Shown here: positions 1-5,284 of the stretch, one piece after another
How positions within the stretch are numbered: the first letter of the stretch is position 1
How the letters are laid out: each line of letters starts with the position of its first letter
Assembly: GCA_022865625.1 (NCBI GenBank)
Contig: JALHTB010000028.1
Span: 1-5,376, forward strand
From: Candidatus Bathyarchaeota archaeon
GTDB taxonomy: Archaea; Thermoproteota; Bathyarchaeia; 40CM-2-53-6; FEN-987
DNA: 5,376 nucleotides
Reading direction: 5' to 3'
The notes under the pieces: generated by a model
The model's database searches: none
Told to the model about the DNA's origin: nothing
The model's input: the letters and a program-made list of their open reading frames with translations, nothing else
Position numbers and translations under genes: made by a program

Positions 1-364
1 CAAACCTGCCTCTTAGGGATGGATCTCTAAGCATCTGATCTATCAGTGCCAGTTGCGGGGTTGCATAGAATGAACGAGTAACAGACGTGAATGAAGCGTT
101 CACATACGATTTGCCGAACCCTGTCGGAGCTGTGAGGATCACACATTTCTTTCCGGACTTGAAGGCTTCAACCATGTGCTCTACGGTCTCTTTCTGATAT
201 GGTCTCAATGAACTGCTTGGGAAGCACTCGAGGACATCCTGAACAGTAAGCTCGGAGGGTCGCAGCTGTTTCAGTTGCACCTCGAGATCTACGTCGGCTC
301 GACACTTGGGGCATGACTTGCGTCCAATCGGTATGTATGTGCCGCACCGTCGGCAAAACTTCAC
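1..364 (-). CDS. Zinc-ribbon SF2 helicase, Rad3/XPD-like, N-terminal part (runs off left edge)
   Basis: This is the first 121 codons of a probable ATP-dependent DNA helicase; the rest lies beyond the window. Seen: a four-cysteine zinc ribbon (C4-x2-C7, then C18-P-K-C21, ten residues between the pairs), a linker, then LRPYQKETVEHM (about 53-64), the helicase entry segment usual before motif I. Walker A / motif I is APTGFGKS (79-86), and FYATPQLALIDQM (99-111) is motif Ia. The APTGFGKS plus TPQL-LIDQM combination is typical of archaeal Rad3/DinG-related helicases (family knowledge). The GTG start at 364 is the first usable start after an in-frame TAG, apart from a TTG one codon upstream; no ATG precedes the Walker motif. 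There is no clear Shine-Dalgarno. The start overlaps the stop of an upstream 62-codon ORF by 4 nt (GTGA). A role in repair or in defence cannot be told apart here. Confidence 0.87.
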   Translation of the reverse strand, partial: MKFCRRCGTYIPIGRKSCPKCRADVDLEVQLKQLRPSELTVQDVLECFPSSSLRPYQKETVEHMVEAFKSGKKCVILTAPTGFGKSYVNASFTSVTRSFYATPQLALIDQMLRDPSLRGRF

Positions 365-549
365 CAAGGTCGATCCGCTCTAGTGAGGCTGACTACCTTC
401 CCAGTGCCTGCATCGCTTCTGCGAACGGGCAAATCGGTCTTCGACCAAGTCAGGAAACTTCCCATCTTCATTCGTGCGGGAATAAACGGGAAAAAAGTCA
501 CTGCGATTACGCTCGCTGGGTCCTTGGGGAGCATGTGCGTGAATTGCAT
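361..549 (-). CDS. Doubtful 62-residue ORF coupled to the helicase start
   Basis: ATG at 549, TGA at 363-361, 62 residues with no recognisable domain. It has a hydrophobic patch (SVIAVTFFPFIPA, about 13-25), no cysteines and a basic C-terminal half; the hydrophobic patch is interrupted by prolines and is not a convincing membrane helix. Arguments for it: its stop codon overlaps the helicase GTG by 4 nt, as in translationally coupled pairs, and an AT-rich stretch (TTGTTATAC, minus strand, 575-567) lies about 22 nt before the ATG, which would allow an almost leaderless archaeal transcript. Arguments against: no family recognised, no Shine-Dalgarno, and competing open frames of similar length on the opposite strand. 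It may simply be the 5' leader of the helicase mRNA. Confidence 0.3.
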   Translation of the reverse strand: MQFTHMLPKDPASVIAVTFFPFIPARMKMGSFLTWSKTDLPVRRSDAGTGKVVSLTRADRPW

Positions 550-566
550 AAGAGTCCAAATTAACT

Positions 567-575
567 GTATAACAA
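567..575 (-). promoter_or_regulatory. Weak TATA-like element before the small ORF/helicase
   Basis: The minus strand reads TTGTTATAC here, centred about 22 nt upstream of the ATG at 549. Archaeal TATA boxes usually lie about 26 nt before the transcription start, so transcription could begin at or just inside the first codon. The match to the TTTATATA consensus is poor and the upstream BRE is not evident. It is the best candidate for a promoter serving the helicase, unless that gene is transcribed from the abiE promoter. Confidence 0.25.
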
Positions 576-684
576 TTCAGACGAATCGTACGTATGATTG
601 GAGTGGTTCCGCGGCCTTCTGAATCGGTTTACCCTGATTGGATCTGAGAATAGGGATGGTATTGATGGCTACGGGCGTGGAGTC

Positions 685-694
685 CCCTATAGGG
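685..694. repeat. Perfect 10-bp palindrome CCCTATAGGG
   Basis: A perfect self-complementary decamer in the intergenic region, followed directly by AGGTACC. It could be a protein-binding dyad or part of a small RNA hairpin (TCCC/GGGA, 683-686 and 692-695). On its own it is only mildly improbable; it is listed because other palindromes cluster around it. Confidence 0.5.
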
Positions 695-732
695 AGGTAC
701 CCCCGCCCTTCGCTCACTGAAATCGCAAAACG

Positions 733-747
733 AGTGTGTAACACACT
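733..747. repeat. 15-bp odd palindrome AGTGTGT-A-ACACACT
   Basis: Perfect 7-bp arms around a single central A. The lack of a loop makes it a better protein-binding dyad than an RNA hairpin. A related shorter dyad, GTGTG-T-CACAC, lies at 2748-2758 on the other side of the AbiE-like pair, so the two-gene cassette has a GTGTG/CACAC dyad on both sides. Whether that is meaningful is unknown. Confidence 0.5.
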
Positions 748-802
748 GCGTCCCACACCCTTGATTCCAGCACACAGAACAAGGGTGGGAGTCACCTGGA
801 CA

Positions 803-825
803 AGGGTGGCAGTCACCCTATTTTT
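803..825 (+). terminator. Terminator-like hairpin 1 (AGGGTG-N5-CACCCT, then ATTTTT)
   Basis: A 6-bp GC-rich stem (803-808 with 814-819), 5-nt loop, and TTTTT at 821-825. The T-tract orientation makes it act on plus-strand transcription, yet no confident plus-strand gene lies upstream in the window. Archaeal termination mainly needs the T-tract, so the stem may be secondary. Confidence 0.45.
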
Positions 826-839
826 CGATCCCACCGTCA

Positions 840-865
840 AGGGTGACCTACACCCTAGTTTTTTT
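840..865 (+). terminator. Terminator-like hairpin 2 (AGGGTG-N5-CACCCT, then AG and seven T)
   Basis: The same 6-bp stem as the hairpin 37 nt upstream (840-845 with 851-856, loop ACCTA), followed by AG and TTTTTTT (859-865), the longest T-run in the region. It would stop plus-strand transcription about 80 nt before it became antisense to the AbiEii-like gene. The first arm can alternatively pair with 812-819 (GTCACCCT with AGGGTGAC), which excludes this stem. Confidence 0.55.
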
Positions 866-903
866 GCTGCTCAGCTGTCTGCGCAGCAGGCGCTTAGGGC
901 CCC

Positions 904-929
904 TTCCCGGACCCAGAGGACAGCGGGAA
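904..929 (-). terminator. Possible 3' hairpin of the abiE transcript
   Basis: Perfect inverted repeat TTCCCG (904-909) / CGGGAA (924-929) with a 14-nt loop, 15 nt past the stop codon of the AbiEii-like gene. No T-tract follows on the minus strand, so it is at best a transcript-end or stability structure, not a standard archaeal terminator. Confidence 0.25.
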
Positions 930-944
930 TCCTCATGTTACGTT

Positions 945-1928
945 TCAGGCGAACAGAGGTAGGATCTTGTTCTCAAGATAGCTGGCCACGTCAACGCAGA
1001 TCTTTTCCCAGTCACTTTTCTTCAGATTGAAACCTTCCCGGCCCCGCGCGTAGAGTAGGCCCATCATTTGAGCGAGCGCTTGTGCGGACAGATCGGACTT
1101 GTCTAGGGCGGTCTGACGGACAGCGTGGACGATTCTAACCGGCGGTTCTATCGGGTGAGGTTTTCCGTTCGCGTCAAGATGAGACTTCGCCCAGCTGGAA
1201 ATCATCCGATGCGCTGCATCAAGATTCAGTCCGTCTAGCTCGCACAGGAATTTCAGATCGAGGATGTCTTTGTTCTCATCTCTTGCGCCGTAGCCTTGAC
1301 CTGAAAGTGCAATGATCTTGTCCGCAAGCAAACGTGTTCTTGATGCCAAGTTGAATGTTGCGTCTTTCACTGCATACTCTGTCGAGACCAAGGAAAGCCT
1401 CTGATCGCTATACTCTGGCTCTGTATCATAGAGGAAGAACTCTGTCTTGACGAAAGCTGCATTATGGATGTTCAGTACTCTGCTGCTCGTCCTGTGACAC
1501 TTGATCGGCTCGAATAGTCTCGCTGACAAGCAGATTGCGCTGAAATTAGACTGGATCTCCGGGATCTTGAGCATTCCATGATTTGCATTCCAACCGTCTC
1601 TAAGCAGCTGATCGTTGAGCCTCTGCAGATAGCTCCTTACGATCGACGGCTTCTCATCTGCTTCAACGCCATCTTCAAAGCATGTCGAGAGGTCCAGATC
1701 GATGCTGAACCGCTGCTTTTGATGTGGCAGATAATGTTGAACGCAGGTTCCGCCCTTAAGATACACTCTGAACCCGTCGGGTGGAAATCTCTCAATGCAG
1801 TCCAGCGTGTCCAGCAGCCACATCATCATCTCGCATTGATGCGGAGCAAACCTCGACTCCTCACTGGCTTTGGTTATCACGCGGGCTAAGTCATCGGCTG
1901 CTCCCCAGATGGGCAATTCCTCAGTCAC
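945..1928 (-). CDS. AbiEii/AbiGii-type nucleotidyltransferase toxin
   Basis: Likely the toxin of a type IV (AbiE-like) toxin-antitoxin pair: a cytoplasmic nucleotidyltransferase of the DNA polymerase-beta fold; relatives of the MenT group add nucleotides to tRNA 3' ends. Seen in the 327 residues: YLKGGT (56-61), then RFSIDLDL (73-80), giving the GG-T...S-x-D-x-D signature with S75, D77 and D79; LLADKIIAL (200-208) with the conserved lysine K204; and R216-x4-D221-x2-D224, the usual downstream acidic motif. From memory, S75/D77 correspond to the S78/D80 pair of MenT3, and K204 plus D221 or D224 to its K189 and D211. The GTG start abuts the TAG of the upstream gene; its GGTGA doubles as a Shine-Dalgarno-like sequence, so a TTG at 1916-1914 is an alternative start. 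All catalytic motifs are present, so it appears intact. Substrate not predictable. Confidence 0.88.
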   Translation of the reverse strand: MTEELPIWGAADDLARVITKASEESRFAPHQCEMMMWLLDTLDCIERFPPDGFRVYLKGGTCVQHYLPHQKQRFSIDLDLSTCFEDGVEADEKPSIVRSYLQRLNDQLLRDGWNANHGMLKIPEIQSNFSAICLSARLFEPIKCHRTSSRVLNIHNAAFVKTEFFLYDTEPEYSDQRLSLVSTEYAVKDATFNLASRTRLLADKIIALSGQGYGARDENKDILDLKFLCELDGLNLDAAHRMISSWAKSHLDANGKPHPIEPPVRIVHAVRQTALDKSDLSAQALAQMMGLLYARGREGFNLKKSDWEKICVDVASYLENKILPLFA

Positions 1929-2624
1929 CTAGTGATCGAGAGCTATCAGACCCTGGTCTTCCGCCTGCATCCTGACAGATTCGTATTCTGAATCGGACAT
2001 TTGCTGGCGAATGTCGCGGAGCAGGTACTCAATCTTCTCAACATTCCTGCCCGCATATTTGCCCTTTTCACGTGGCCTGTAGCCGGGAACGAGCCGCAGG
2101 ACGGTTCCATATTGCATGGCTTCCTGAACTAGTTCCCACGGCATCTTGTCCGGAACCACAGTGTACCACTCTGAAAGTGCGGTGTTCAGATTCTCCGCCG
2201 CTTGGGCTGCCAGCTTGCGAGGTACCTTGACTTCAACCAAGTTCAGGTTGCTGAATCTGTCGTAGAGTTGGTAGATGTATCTCGCAGAGAGGCCGGTGTA
2301 GTAGTAGCGATTTCCAGCTGCGTCTCGAAGCGCCAAATCAATGTCGTTGCTTAGCGGATCCTCAGGGTACGGCTTAACAAGTGCCCTGACTGAACCGTCG
2401 ACGAGCTTGTAGGCATAAGCGCCGGGTCCTCTCGAGGGGTCGGGCTTCCAGTGGACCTTGCCGCGGCTGAGCATGAAGTAGAGGTATTTGCTGGCTGAAC
2501 TCTTCGATACGCCAGCTTTCGATGCTATGTCAGGAAGATCATGCCAGTCTCCGTCAGACAGCACGTCGAGTATCAGACCCTGTATGCCTGCCACTGCAAC
2601 CGAAGCTGCCTGCATCGATGCCAC
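1929..2624 (-). CDS. AbiEi-like winged-helix antitoxin/regulator
   Basis: A 231-residue protein directly upstream of, and coupled to, the AbiEii-like toxin. The N-terminus (about 14-74) is a winged helix: LILDVLSDGDWHDLPDIA, then AGVSKSSASKYLYFM as recognition helix (about 37-51), then a basic wing rich in Gly/Pro (58-74). The second half contains RYYYTGLSARYIYQLYDRF, which resembles the YY-x-S-x-L segment of AbiEi C-terminal domains, and ends in a charged helical tail. The family call rests on wHTH plus gene order and spacing; the C-terminal half is not a clear match. Known AbiEi proteins neutralise AbiEii and repress their own promoter. The GTG at 2624 is the first start after an in-frame TGA; ATG at 2615, 5 nt after a GGTGG, is equally plausible (228 residues). 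The archaeal promoter just upstream serves this gene. Confidence 0.75.
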   Translation of the reverse strand: MASMQAASVAVAGIQGLILDVLSDGDWHDLPDIASKAGVSKSSASKYLYFMLSRGKVHWKPDPSRGPGAYAYKLVDGSVRALVKPYPEDPLSNDIDLALRDAAGNRYYYTGLSARYIYQLYDRFSNLNLVEVKVPRKLAAQAAENLNTALSEWYTVVPDKMPWELVQEAMQYGTVLRLVPGYRPREKGKYAGRNVEKIEYLLRDIRQQMSDSEYESVRMQAEDQGLIALDH

Positions 2625-2650
2625 CCACTTGCATCATTGTGCTTGTTTTC

Positions 2651-2665
2651 CAGTATATCGTACTG
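2651..2665. promoter_or_regulatory. Dyad CAGTA-N5-TACTG at the predicted transcription start: candidate autoregulatory operator
   Basis: Perfect 5-bp arms (2651-2655, 2661-2665) with a 5-nt spacer. It covers the point about 26 nt downstream of the TATA box where transcription should begin, a typical place for an archaeal repressor site. Characterised AbiEi antitoxins bind inverted repeats at their own promoter, so this is a reasonable operator candidate. The arms are short enough that chance cannot be excluded. Confidence 0.35.
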
Positions 2666-2678
2666 AATTCCGAACGAC

Positions 2679-2698
2679 TATATAAATATCTTTTTCCG
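2679..2698 (-). promoter_or_regulatory. Archaeal promoter (BRE + TATA box) of the AbiE-like pair
   Basis: Reading the minus strand, an A-rich purine stretch (2695-2687) that fits a TFB recognition element runs into TTTATATA (2686-2679), essentially the archaeal TATA consensus. It lies about 58 nt before the GTG start, predicting a transcript start near 2656 and a leader of about 30 nt. This is the clearest promoter in the window and the main reason for calling the organism archaeal. Confidence 0.75.
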
Positions 2699-2838
2699 TC
2701 AGCCCAAACCCTCAAACCACCACACGAATGGAGCGAGCGCAGTGGCAGTGTGTCACACCTTAGTTTCCATCGAGTCGTTCAAACGTTTCTCCCTACCGCG
2801 ATATCAAGAGCTCAATTCTACAATGGATCGCATCAAAA

Positions 2839-4488
2839 CTAGACGGGTAGGCCTGCTAGGAGCTTCTTGGTTGACGATACGCATGCGCGGTATGCGATAG
2901 CTGAGATCAGGGCCGTCAAGGTCAACGATGCAAAACACGCGACGGCGAAGTACATGTTATTGTCCAACCACTGGAGTTTGAAGAGTACGTACAGTCCGTA
3001 AGGTGCCAGTATGGCACCTGCAATAGTCACGCCGAGTAACATGCCCGTTAGCATTCCGGTGAGGCGGATGAAGCGGCTTCTTATCGTCTCGCTGAAATCT
3101 GGATACTTCACTCCCAGCGCCAACCCTACGAAGGATTCAGCAAGGATCAGGGCTGCTAGAACGAGTAGGATGGCCAGTGAGGATTTGAAGCTCGTGTGTC
3201 CGAGCAGTGTAATGCCAAGCCAGAAAGCGATCGCTATCGGTAGCGACAAGATAATGTTGGCAGTCACTTTGGCTCTAACGAGCTCTCTCGGCAATAGTGG
3301 AGAGGAGTAGAGGTTCCAGACCGCTGAGCCTTCCTGCCCGACGCTTATCATCGAAGTGAATAGGGCGAAAATTGTGACGCCAAGGATCAACGGGAAGAAC
3401 CAGAACATGATGCCCAGGGAAGAGGCTGGACTCTGGCTCGTGGACACTAGCGAAGGAATCAACAATGACGCGACAATGAGGATCGGGATGGCTAGGAATC
3501 TCGCCATCTCTCTGCGGCGGCTGAGTGATCTGAAGTCCTTCCTGACGATGGCGCTCTCGGCGGGATTCAAACCCAATCTGCTTAGGAAGCCAGCGCTAGG
3601 TGCGTATGTGGCTGTTGATAGTTTGACCGAGACTGGCATGGGCATCCAGTAAGCCTGTCTCAACCTCGCACATGCCGAGAAGAAGAATCCGCAGAGAAGA
3701 AACGTGAGGAATACGTACAGGGACGCTGATGGAAGATTGTCTTCAAGATAGCTGGCTACGGCAAGTGACGGCCAGACCAGAGGGAAATACAGTGCCCCTT
3801 GGACGCTGCCGGCGATACTTCCAAGAAGGGACAGCATGATTGTCGGGTTGAAGACTAACTGGAAGAACACGAATACTACTATGAGCACGACCAGTCTCAG
3901 GATCATCACTGCTCTTCCGCTACGCTTGTAGAGGAGCGATGAGGCTCTATTCGTGAATGCTCTCAACGCTTCTATTCCAAAGGCCCCAATGAGCACTGCA
4001 ACGAGGCTCATCAGAACCGTTATGATCCATGCGTTGAGCAGCCCAAACTGCAACGCAAGTCCGAGGGCGCCTCCTAGCCCTACTGCCACGTAGATGGAGT
4101 AAGAGAAGGCAAGGGAGGCTGAAGACGCTAGAACATACTCCGCAGCGGTGATGGGTAAATGATTGATCATGTCGGTTGACGTGAAGCTGAACGAGTAGCT
4201 CAGCTCCCATAACAGCCCTGAAAGCATAACCAGAAACATCAGAAAGACCGGCAGGTCGACCATTGCTTGGACGGCAAGCGACGAACCCGTAGAAGTCGAG
4301 ATCGTGGTGGTGAAGATTGAGGCGAGCTTTTGAGCGACGGCTAAGGCTCCTACGAAGGCCGCGGCGTCGATGAGCAGTATTGCGGATGGCCGTCTCAGGA
4401 AATCTAACCTACCTCTTATGCGGCTGGTCGCTCTCAACTGCGAGTAGGTAAGAACCTTAGTCAGGTGGTACGCGGTCCAGAGGTTCAT
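2839..4488 (-). CDS. ABC-2 type transporter permease (about 12 membrane helices)
   Basis: The membrane subunit of an ABC exporter; with the ATPase encoded just upstream it should form the complete transporter in the cytoplasmic membrane. Substrate unknown. In the 549 residues I see about twelve hydrophobic segments (near 35-56, 76-98, 114-138, 142-175 possibly two, 193-213, 255-275, 329-349, 357-384, 409-429, 435-459, 476-500, 511-534). Conserved-looking cytoplasmic motifs are HLPITAAEYVLAS (110-122), NPAESAIVRKDFRSLSRRRE (308-327) and QEGSAVWNLYSSPLLPRELV (385-404). These, and the two-half layout, resemble the large ABC-2 permeases (Pfam ABC_tran_2-like) of about 540 residues, so the length is full. 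The ATG start overlaps the ATPase stop by 4 nt (ATGA), indicating coupled translation. Nothing suggests truncation. Confidence 0.87.
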   Translation of the reverse strand: MNLWTAYHLTKVLTYSQLRATSRIRGRLDFLRRPSAILLIDAAAFVGALAVAQKLASIFTTTISTSTGSSLAVQAMVDLPVFLMFLVMLSGLLWELSYSFSFTSTDMINHLPITAAEYVLASSASLAFSYSIYVAVGLGGALGLALQFGLLNAWIITVLMSLVAVLIGAFGIEALRAFTNRASSLLYKRSGRAVMILRLVVLIVVFVFFQLVFNPTIMLSLLGSIAGSVQGALYFPLVWPSLAVASYLEDNLPSASLYVFLTFLLCGFFFSACARLRQAYWMPMPVSVKLSTATYAPSAGFLSRLGLNPAESAIVRKDFRSLSRRREMARFLAIPILIVASLLIPSLVSTSQSPASSLGIMFWFFPLILGVTIFALFTSMISVGQEGSAVWNLYSSPLLPRELVRAKVTANIILSLPIAIAFWLGITLLGHTSFKSSLAILLVLAALILAESFVGLALGVKYPDFSETIRSRFIRLTGMLTGMLLGVTIAGAILAPYGLYVLFKLQWLDNNMYFAVACFASLTLTALISAIAYRACVSSTKKLLAGLPV

Positions 4489-5267
4489 CTCGCCAAAGCC
4501 TCAACGATCTCTCTTACGTCACCTGTCCCCGTCAGCTTGAGGAAAAGCTCCTCCAAAGTTGAGCCAGGCATCCCAGCTTTGCTTCGGAGTTCCGCCACGG
4601 ACCCTTCGGCCAGAACTTGTCCCTCGTGCATGATTGCGACTCTGCTGCAGATCGCCTCAGCGATCTCTAGGACGTGTGTGCTGAAGACGGTGCTCACGCC
4701 TTCATCCGCCAATTTGTGGATTAGGTCTTTGAGGATTTTAGCGGATCTTGGGTCCAAACCGTTCAAAGGCTCATCCAGGATCAGCAGTTTGGGTTTATGC
4801 AGCAAGGCGGCGATGATTGCGGCTTTCTGTTTCATCCCTTGGGAGTATCCGCTGAGCATCTCGTTCTCTCTTCCCTCAAGCTCGAAGGCTTTCAGAAACT
4901 CCGTGATTCTCTCCCTCTTGGTCTGAGCAGTGAGCTTGTAGAGATCTGCGACGAAGTCCAGGTACTCGATGCATGTTAGAAATTCGTAGAGGCGTGGTGA
5001 CTCGGGCACGTAGCCGACCATTCTTTTGACATCGATCGGGTTTCGCTGGACATCGAATCCGCCCACCGTGATGGAGCCGTCGTCGGGCTTGAGCAGGCCA
5101 AGCATCATCTTCATCAAGGTTGACTTGCCTGAACCGTTCGGTCCGAGCAGCCCGAAGACCTCCCCGTGATCCACGTTGAGGCTTACTTCGTAGACGGCTC
5201 TCGTGTCCCCGAAGCGTTTGACGACCGATTCTATCTCGACGGCATGTGAGCTATTCATAACGACCAT
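4485..5267 (-). CDS. ABC transporter ATP-binding protein (CcmA/DrrA-like)
   Basis: The nucleotide-binding subunit that powers the permease encoded directly downstream. All ABC motifs are in order in 260 residues: Walker A GPNGSGKST (42-50), a Q-loop region VGYVPESPRLY (84-94) with Glu89 where most ABC proteins have Gln, the signature YSQGMKQK (141-148), Walker B LLILDEP (161-167), D-loop GLDP (170-173) and the switch histidine H198 in STHVLE. The Glu in the Q-loop and the SQGMKQ signature are common in the DrrA/CcmA-type ATPases paired with ABC-2 permeases (family knowledge). The ATG at 5267 is the first start after an in-frame TGA; a second ATG three codons later (5258) has better spacing from the GGGGA upstream. 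No TATA box is visible before it, so the promoter may be weak or the operon may begin outside the window. Confidence 0.95.
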   Translation of the reverse strand: MVVMNSSHAVEIESVVKRFGDTRAVYEVSLNVDHGEVFGLLGPNGSGKSTLMKMMLGLLKPDDGSITVGGFDVQRNPIDVKRMVGYVPESPRLYEFLTCIEYLDFVADLYKLTAQTKRERITEFLKAFELEGRENEMLSGYSQGMKQKAAIIAALLHKPKLLILDEPLNGLDPRSAKILKDLIHKLADEGVSTVFSTHVLEIAEAICSRVAIMHEGQVLAEGSVAELRSKAGMPGSTLEELFLKLTGTGDVREIVEALAR

Positions 5268-5272
5268 TCCCC

Positions 5273-5279
5273 GGAGGAG
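5273..5279 (+). promoter_or_regulatory. Shine-Dalgarno-like GGAGGAG on the plus strand
   Basis: GGAGGAG lies 5 nt before a GTG at 5285 on the plus strand, a good match to the archaeal anti-Shine-Dalgarno. It is the main support for the candidate divergent gene that follows. It could be coincidental: it lies in the 5' region of the ATPase gene read on the other strand. Confidence 0.3.
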
Positions 5280-5284
5280 CGCTT

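Larger units (their letters stand above)
751..865. repeat. CAAGGGTG repeat/hairpin array
   Basis: The octamer CAAGGGTG occurs three times in direct orientation (780-787, 801-808, 838-845) and once inverted (756-763, as CACCCTTG). The first two belong to an imperfect tandem repeat with a 21-nt period (779-799 and 800-820, 17 of 21 positions equal). Each copy can fold on itself: GGGTG/CACCT with one G-U pair at 783-797, AGGGTG/CACCCT at 803-819, and AGGGTG/CACCCT at 840-856, all with 5-nt loops. The inverted first copy can pair with the second over 751-763 and 780-790 with a 2-nt bulge. Function unknown: terminator array, iteron-like binding sites, or part of a structured RNA. Confidence 0.75.
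550..944. other. Gene-poor intergenic region rich in palindromes and short repeats
   Basis: About 395 nt between the stop of the AbiEii-like gene and the small ORF. The open frames here (plus strand 638-1030, minus strand 840-577) read through the repeats, have low-complexity composition and match nothing I recognise, so I do not call them genes. What it does hold: CCCTATAGGG (685-694), AGTGTGTaACACACT (733-747), a CAAGGGTG repeat array with two hairpins plus T-tracts (751-865), an inverted repeat TGCTGC/GCAGCA (865-870, 883-888), GGGCCC (897-902) and TTCCCG/CGGGAA (904-909, 924-929). I see no tRNA, CRISPR repeats or transposase remnants. Confidence 0.7.
2625..2838. other. Intergenic region between the ABC permease and the AbiE-like pair
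   Basis: 214 nt without a credible gene. The part nearest the antitoxin holds the promoter and dyad listed separately. The remainder (about 2700-2838) contains GTGTG-T-CACAC (2748-2758) and AAACGTTT (2781-2788). Only a TTTT on the minus strand directly after the permease stop (2838-2835) could help end the ABC transcript. Confidence 0.6.

Noticed and set aside
383..622. 79-codon plus-strand open frame opposite the small ORF
   Set aside because: GTG start without Shine-Dalgarno, no recognisable family, and it lies opposite a frame that has better support from its overlap with the helicase.
684..697. CCTATAGGGAGG resembles the end of a phage T7 promoter
   Set aside because: Only the initiation half matches; the upstream recognition part is absent, and the core is simply the CCCTATAGGG palindrome.
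577..840. 87-codon minus-strand open frame in the intergenic region
   Set aside because: It begins inside the repeat array, its first part is just the repeat translated (TATLVQVTPTLV), and no ribosome binding site or family is recognisable.
638..1030. 130-codon plus-strand open frame across the repeat array and the 3' end of the toxin gene
   Set aside because: It overlaps the toxin coding sequence antisense, its protein is low-complexity where it crosses the 21-nt repeat (a 7-codon period), and it would contain two terminator-like hairpins.
2672..2780. 8-bp inverted repeat GAACGACT (2672-2679) / AGTCGTTC (2773-2780) around the antitoxin promoter region
   Set aside because: Arms are about 95 nt apart, and an 8-bp match within a 200-nt stretch is not improbable; nothing links it to a mechanism.
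969..3757. Shared TCAAGATAGCTGG in the toxin gene (near 973) and in the permease gene (near 3746)
   Set aside because: Both encode the common peptide VASYLE in unrelated proteins with the same codons; the similarity stops immediately outside.
4465..4926. 153-codon plus-strand open frame inside the ABC ATPase gene
   Set aside because: It is the antisense shadow of a gene whose Walker A, signature, Walker B and switch motifs are all intact in the other direction.
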